A DNA stretch of 9,897 nucleotides from an uncultured Oscillospiraceae bacterium (GTDB lineage: Bacteria > Bacillota > Clostridia > Oscillospirales > Oscillospiraceae), in contig CAUFAM010000022.1 of the NCBI GenBank assembly GCA_959022875.1, positions 1 through 9,897 on the forward strand, read 5' to 3'. This document shows positions 5,959 through 9,897 of the stretch, one piece after another. The position numbers and the translations under genes were made by a program. Positions within the stretch are counted from its first letter, which is position 1; every line of letters begins with the position of its first letter. The notes beneath the pieces are model-generated. The model had not been told where the DNA came from, did no database searches, and worked only from the letters and a program-made list of their open reading frames with translations.

Positions 5959-5991
5959 GGCGATGGTACTCTAAGTACCATCGCCTATTTT
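5959..5991 (+). terminator. intra-operon hairpin, probable partial terminator or mRNA 3' stabiliser
   Basis: A perfect 12-bp stem (5959-5970 paired with 5974-5985) with a three-base CTA loop is followed by TATTTT. It lies 12 bases after the binding-protein stop codon. The tail is short and interrupted, so leaky termination is likely. Such hairpins commonly keep binding-protein mRNA in excess over the permease mRNA in importer operons. Confidence 0.7.
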
Positions 5992-6046
5992 AAAACAGAC
6001 AGTTCTCGGCAGCCTAGCAACGGGGTGCCTTAGGAGGGACGCCTAT

Positions 6047-6976
6047 ATGTATAAATACATACTCAAGCGCTTGGCGCTGATGATACCAGTGATCATTGGT
6101 GTGTCGTTTGTCATCTTCACCATCATGAGTTTTATGCCCGGTAACCCCGCCAGACTGCTGCTGGGAGAAAAAGCCACTCCTGAAGCGATTGAACAGCTCA
6201 ACGAGGAACTGGGACTCAATGATCCAATTCCCATCCGATACCTCAATTACATGGGGGATGCCCTGCACGGGGATTTCGGAACCTCTTACACCAGCAAACA
6301 GCCCGTGGTGGACGAGATTATTGCCCGCTTCCCCACCACTTTGAAGCTGGCTCTTCTGAGCGTGCTGTTTGCCACCATTATTGGCCTGCCGCTTGGCATT
6401 TTGTCGGCCGTAAAGCAGTACTCCTGGATTGATAACCTGACCACCGTACTGGGACTTGGTTTTATTTCCGTGCCGCCTTTCTGGCTGGGCCTTATGCTCA
6501 TTATTTTGTTCTCTGCACAGCTGGGCTGGCTCCCCTCCTACGGATCGGATTCCTTCGCCTGCTTTATCCTTCCCGCCATTACCAGCTCGGCCTCTACCTT
6601 TGCCACGCTGCTGCGTATGACCCGCTCCACCATGCTGGAGGTCATTCGTCAGGACTATGTCACCACCGCCTACGCCAAGGGTGCCTCCAAGCGGCGCATC
6701 ATCTTCCGCCACTGCCTTCCCAACGCCTTGATTCCTCTGATCACAGTGGTCCGTGTGAACTTCGGCGGAATGCTGGCCGGGTCGGTGATTACTGAGTCCG
6801 TGTTCGGTATGTCGGGCATTGGCAGCCTGCTCATTAACTCCATCCGCTCTCAGAACGTGCCCACCGTGATGGCATGTACCCTTCTTTTGGCCATTTTGTT
6901 CGGCCTTGTAAACCTGGCAGTCGACATCATCTATGCCTATGTGGATCCCCGCATCAAGGCCCAGTATCAGAAGTAA
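6047..6976 (+). CDS. ABC importer permease, DppB/OppB type
   Basis: This 309-residue integral membrane protein begins with an N-terminal membrane helix (about 9-30) starting MYKYILKRLALMIPVIIGVS, as is typical of DppB-type subunits. An external segment with MPGNPAR and LHGDFGTSY follows, and then a block of further membrane helices (about 98-122, 132-156, 173-190, 228-250 and 272-296). The EAA coupling loop (203-228; YVTTAYAKGASKRRIIFRH) docks on an ATPase, and the ending YVDPRIK is standard. It pairs with the next gene's product to form the channel. AGGAGG at 6032-6037 precedes the ATG. The length is normal and I see no defect. Confidence 0.95.
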   Translation: MYKYILKRLALMIPVIIGVSFVIFTIMSFMPGNPARLLLGEKATPEAIEQLNEELGLNDPIPIRYLNYMGDALHGDFGTSYTSKQPVVDEIIARFPTTLKLALLSVLFATIIGLPLGILSAVKQYSWIDNLTTVLGLGFISVPPFWLGLMLIILFSAQLGWLPSYGSDSFACFILPAITSSASTFATLLRMTRSTMLEVIRQDYVTTAYAKGASKRRIIFRHCLPNALIPLITVVRVNFGGMLAGSVITESVFGMSGIGSLLINSIRSQNVPTVMACTLLLAILFGLVNLAVDIIYAYVDPRIKAQYQK

Positions 6977-6988
6977 GGAGGTGGTATC

Positions 6989-7873
6989 ATGGCAAGAAAA
7001 TCTTTGGAAAACACCCACGCAATGCCTAAAAAGCGCTCTCAGCTTGGCATGATCTGGCATCAGCTGCTGAAAAACAAACTGGCGGTCTGCGGTCTGATCA
7101 TTATTTTAGGTATTATTTTAGCCTCCCTTCTGGTGGGTCTGGTGGTGGACTATGATACCATCATTATTCACGACCTTATGAACAAAAATCAGGGTCCCAG
7201 CCTGCAGCACTGGTTTGGAACCGACAGCTACGGCCGCGACCTTCTGCTGCGCATTGTATACGGAGCCCGCATTTCCCTGTTTATCGGCTTTGTGTCGGTA
7301 CTGGGCGCCATGGTGGCCGGCGGCGCCGTGGGCGCAATTTCCGGCTTCTACGGCGGGAAGACGGACATCATTGTCATGCGCTTTATGGACGTACTGATGG
7401 CCATTCCCTCCACCCTCATGGCCATTTGTGTGGTGTCCGCCCTGGGCCAGGGTGTGATGAACCTGCTGCTGGCCATTATGATCTCGCTGATTCCGCAGTT
7501 CGCCATGATCGTGCGTTCCTCGGTGCTGACCATCAAAAACAGCGAGTTTATTGAGGCCGCCCGCTGCGGCGGCACCTCCACCGCCCGCATCATCATCCGC
7601 CATATCCTCCCCAACGCAATGGGCCCCATCATTGTGCAGGCCACTCTGGCTCTGGGCGGCGTGATTCTGACGGCAGCCTCCATGAGCTTTATTGGTCTGG
7701 GTGTACAGCCCCCTGAGCCGGAATGGGGCTCCATCCTGACGGAAGGCCAGGAGTTCATGCGGGATTATCCCCACCTGGTTTTGTTCCCGGGCCTGACCAT
7801 TATGCTGGCAGTACTGGCCTGTAACTTCTTGGGCGATGGACTTCGTGACGCCCTCGACCCGAAGCTGAAATAA
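6989..7873 (+). CDS. ABC importer permease, DppC/OppC type
   Basis: This 294-residue membrane protein has a basic cytoplasmic N-terminus (1-30), a first membrane helix (about 31-53), the DppC-type signature HWFGTDSYGRDLL (74-86), and further helices at about 95-118, 135-165, 168-182, 212-235 and 262-282. The EAA loop (186-211; FIEAARCGGTSTARIIIRH) contacts an ATPase, and the ending LGDGLRDALDPKLK is the classic one for this family. The gene starts 12 bases after the DppB-type gene, with GGAGGTG in the gap, so the two subunits are made together. It completes the heterodimeric channel. Confidence 0.95.
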   Translation: MARKSLENTHAMPKKRSQLGMIWHQLLKNKLAVCGLIIILGIILASLLVGLVVDYDTIIIHDLMNKNQGPSLQHWFGTDSYGRDLLLRIVYGARISLFIGFVSVLGAMVAGGAVGAISGFYGGKTDIIVMRFMDVLMAIPSTLMAICVVSALGQGVMNLLLAIMISLIPQFAMIVRSSVLTIKNSEFIEAARCGGTSTARIIIRHILPNAMGPIIVQATLALGGVILTAASMSFIGLGVQPPEPEWGSILTEGQEFMRDYPHLVLFPGLTIMLAVLACNFLGDGLRDALDPKLK

Positions 7874-7889
7874 AGGAAGGGGGAGCATC

Positions 7890-8960
7890 ATGAACGACAT
7901 CTTACTGGACATCCGCAATTTGGAAGTCAGCTATGATACCGAAGAAGGCATTGTCCGCGCCGTAAACGGCATCGACCTTCAGGTGCGCCGGGGAAAAACC
8001 CTGGGAATCGTGGGGGAGACAGGCGCCGGAAAAACCACCACAGCCAAAAGCATCCTGCGCCTGCTTCCCGAGCGCACCGGAAACATCCGCTCCGGCAGCA
8101 TTATCTTTGACGGCGAGGATCTGCTGCGCCTGTCCCTGGAGGACATGCAGCTTCGCATCCGGGGCGAGAAAATCTCGATGATTTTCCAGGATCCCATGAG
8201 CAGCCTTAACCCGGTGATTACCATTGGCGATCAGATTGCCGAGGTTCTGGAGCTTCACCAGGGGGTTGGAAAGGGTAAACCGGGCAAGCCGGGGAAAAAG
8301 CACGGCCGTAAGCGTGACCCGGAAATTGACCGGCGCGTGGATCAGATTCTGGACATGGTTGGAATTCCCACGGAGCGCAAAAATGAGTATCCCCACCAGT
8401 TTTCCGGCGGCATGAAGCAGCGTGTGGTCATCGCCATGGCTCTGGTATGTGAGCCCGCTCTGGTCATTGCGGATGAGCCCACCACAGCTTTGGACGTGAC
8501 CATCCAGGCCCAGGTGCTGGACATGATGGAGGATCTGAAGCAGCGCTTCAACACCTCCATGCTGCTGATCACCCACGACCTGGGCGTTGTCGCCCAGACC
8601 TGTGATGATGTGGCCATTATGTACGCCGGGGAAATCATTGAGTACGGGACCGTGGAGGACATTTTCGATCCTTCCAAGCCCCATCACCCCTATACGGTGG
8701 GTCTCTTCAACTCGGTGCCCCGCCTGGATGACGAGGCGGAGCGGCTTCAGCCCATCCCCGGTCTGATGCCCGATCCCACCGATTTGCCCGACGGGTGTAA
8801 ATTCCATCCCAGGTGCCCCCACTGCACCCAGCGCTGCAAGCAGGAGAGCAGCGTTACCTATCAGGAGGGGACACATCAGATCTGCTGTCACCTTATGGAG
8901 GGGAAAATGCCCCCCCGTCCTCCCCAGGCAGATGATCCCACTCCGGAACAGGAGGTATAA
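7890..8960 (+). CDS. ABC importer ATP-binding subunit, DppD/OppD type
   Basis: This 356-residue cytoplasmic ATPase powers uptake. Visible motifs are Walker A GETGAGKTT (42-50), Q-loop Gln100 in IFQDP, ABC signature FSGGMKQR (171-178), Walker B LVIADEP (191-197), D-loop TTALD (198-202) and H-loop His229. All key residues are present, so this nucleotide site is predicted to be active. The C-terminal oligopeptide-transporter extension has Cys303, 309, 312 and 316 and Cys332-333; related DppD/OppD proteins bind a [4Fe-4S] cluster in this region. A Lys/Gly/Pro-rich stretch (124-142) interrupts the helical subdomain and is unusual. The C-terminal tail (338-356) is Pro/Glu-rich. The next ATPase gene starts three bases after the stop. 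Confidence 0.95.
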   Translation: MNDILLDIRNLEVSYDTEEGIVRAVNGIDLQVRRGKTLGIVGETGAGKTTTAKSILRLLPERTGNIRSGSIIFDGEDLLRLSLEDMQLRIRGEKISMIFQDPMSSLNPVITIGDQIAEVLELHQGVGKGKPGKPGKKHGRKRDPEIDRRVDQILDMVGIPTERKNEYPHQFSGGMKQRVVIAMALVCEPALVIADEPTTALDVTIQAQVLDMMEDLKQRFNTSMLLITHDLGVVAQTCDDVAIMYAGEIIEYGTVEDIFDPSKPHHPYTVGLFNSVPRLDDEAERLQPIPGLMPDPTDLPDGCKFHPRCPHCTQRCKQESSVTYQEGTHQICCHLMEGKMPPRPPQADDPTPEQEV

Positions 8961-8963
8961 GTT

Positions 8964-9897
8964 ATGGCTGAGGCTTTTATTCAGGCAAACCACTTGAAAA
9001 AATATTTCAAAACCCCCCGGGGCATGCTCCACGCCGTGGACGACGTGAGCCTTTCCATTGAAAAGGGCAAGACACTGGGCATTGTGGGCGAGTCCGGCTG
9101 CGGCAAATCCACCTTGGGACGGCTGATGCTCAACCTGCTGGAGCCCACCTCCGGTGAAATGCTGCTGGACGGGCAGGACATCTATAAGCTGCGTCCGGCC
9201 CAGATGAAGAAGATGCGCCTGCGCGCCCAGATGATCTTCCAGGACCCCTATTCCTCCCTGAACCCCCGCATGTCGGTAAGCGAAATCATCGCCGAGCCCA
9301 TCATCGCCAACGGCCTGATGAAAAACCGCCAGGAAATCCAAAAGCGGGTCAAAGACCTGATGGATACGGTTGGTCTGGCTCAGCGCTTTATCAATTCCTA
9401 CCCCCATGAGCTGGACGGCGGCCGCCGCCAGCGCATCGGCGTGGCCAGAGCATTGGCAGTCAACCCTGATTTTATCGTCTGTGACGAGCCCGTCTCCGCC
9501 CTGGACGTGTCCATTCAGGCTCAGATTCTGAACCTGATGATGGATCTTCAGGACGAGCTGGGACTGACCTATGTGTTTATCACCCACGACCTGTCCGTGG
9601 TCAAGCATATTTCCGACGAAATTGCCGTGATGTATCTGGGGCAGTGTGTGGAGCGGGTGCCCAGCAAGGAGCTGTTCCATAACCCCATGCACCCCTACAC
9701 CAAAGCCCTTTTGTCCGCCATTCCCATTCCGGATCTGTCTGCCAGAAATGCCAAGCGGCAGATTCTGACGGGCGAGGTCAGAAGCCCCATCGAGCCCAAG
9801 CCCGGCTGCCGTTTTGCTGCCCGCTGCCCCAATGCCACCGCCGCCTGTGCCCAGCATGTCTGTTCCCTGCGTGAGGTGGAGAAAGACCACTTTGTCT
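8964..9897 (+). CDS. ABC importer ATP-binding subunit, DppF/OppF type (cut by window edge)
   Basis: The frame is open from ATG 8964 through the right edge (311 codons plus one base), with GGAGG nine bases before the start. Motifs are Walker A GESGCGKST (42-50), Q-loop Gln93 in IFQDP, Walker B FIVCDEP (170-176), D-loop SALD (178-181) and H-loop His208. The ABC signature reads LDGGRRQRIG (150-159), with Asp151 in place of the usual Ser. The C-terminal domain has Cys282, 288, 295 and 300 and reaches the segment EKDHFV, which in relatives lies very near the end, so only a few residues should be missing. It forms the ATPase heterodimer with the preceding subunit and completes the importer. Confidence 0.94.
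   Translation, partial: MAEAFIQANHLKKYFKTPRGMLHAVDDVSLSIEKGKTLGIVGESGCGKSTLGRLMLNLLEPTSGEMLLDGQDIYKLRPAQMKKMRLRAQMIFQDPYSSLNPRMSVSEIIAEPIIANGLMKNRQEIQKRVKDLMDTVGLAQRFINSYPHELDGGRRQRIGVARALAVNPDFIVCDEPVSALDVSIQAQILNLMMDLQDELGLTYVFITHDLSVVKHISDEIAVMYLGQCVERVPSKELFHNPMHPYTKALLSAIPIPDLSARNAKRQILTGEVRSPIEPKPGCRFAARCPNATAACAQHVCSLREVEKDHFV

Noticed and set aside
6014..7060. A 348-codon minus-strand frame opposite the DppB-type permease
   Set aside because: The composition is His/Gly/Gln-rich with no membrane or enzyme pattern; it is an antisense shadow.
7902..9890. A 662-codon open frame on the minus strand opposite the two ATPase genes
   Set aside because: Its translation is low-complexity Gly/His/Gln/Val-rich with no recognisable domain, and the opposite strand has two ATPases with all ABC motifs. 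Long antisense frames are expected in GC-biased genes.
1..9897. CRISPR arrays, insertion sequences, tRNA/rRNA genes and phage genes
   Set aside because: Reading both strands showed no regularly spaced repeats, no transposase or integrase motifs and no tRNA-like cloverleaf ends.

Overview
The window looks like a chromosomal segment of a Gram-positive, anaerobic Clostridia-type bacterium, most like gut Oscillospirales (Flavonifractor/Lawsonibacter-like). The reasons are strong AGGAGG ribosome binding sites, a lipoprotein-type solute-binding protein, moderately GC-rich coding DNA with AT-rich intergenic DNA, and the overall look of the proteins. The taxonomic call is an inference; no rRNA or marker gene is present.

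Layout. The left edge holds what may be the last codons of an upstream plus-strand gene, then a strong 15-bp bidirectional terminator (31-67). A Crp/Fnr-family regulator lies on the minus strand (134-808). A 325-bp AT-rich divergent intergenic region follows. It carries a plausible plus-strand promoter whose -35 hexamer overlaps a 16-bp dyad, TGTAA-N6-TTACA. From 1134 to the right edge all nine genes run on the plus strand with tight spacing and look like one operon. In order they encode a class V PLP enzyme, a VOC (glyoxalase-fold) protein, a RidA-family protein, an Asp/Glu racemase-superfamily protein, a small unrecognised protein probably of dimeric alpha/beta-barrel type, and a complete peptide/nickel-type ABC importer. 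The importer comprises a lipoprotein binding protein, two permeases and two ATPases; the last ATPase is cut by the window edge only a few codons before its expected end. A terminator-like hairpin after the binding-protein gene probably sets the ratio of binding protein to membrane components.

How the genes may work together (inference). The importer would bring in a peptide-like or amino-acid-like compound. The racemase-superfamily enzyme would adjust stereochemistry or isomerise it. The PLP enzyme would eliminate, transaminate or cleave it. RidA would hydrolyse the enamine/imine released by the PLP chemistry. The VOC and barrel proteins would process or protect against a further product. The divergent Crp/Fnr protein lacks FNR iron-sulfur cysteines and the CRP cAMP-binding Arg, so its effector is probably a small molecule linked to this pathway. 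I do not recognise this gene set as a described pathway; the substrate is unknown and is the main open question.
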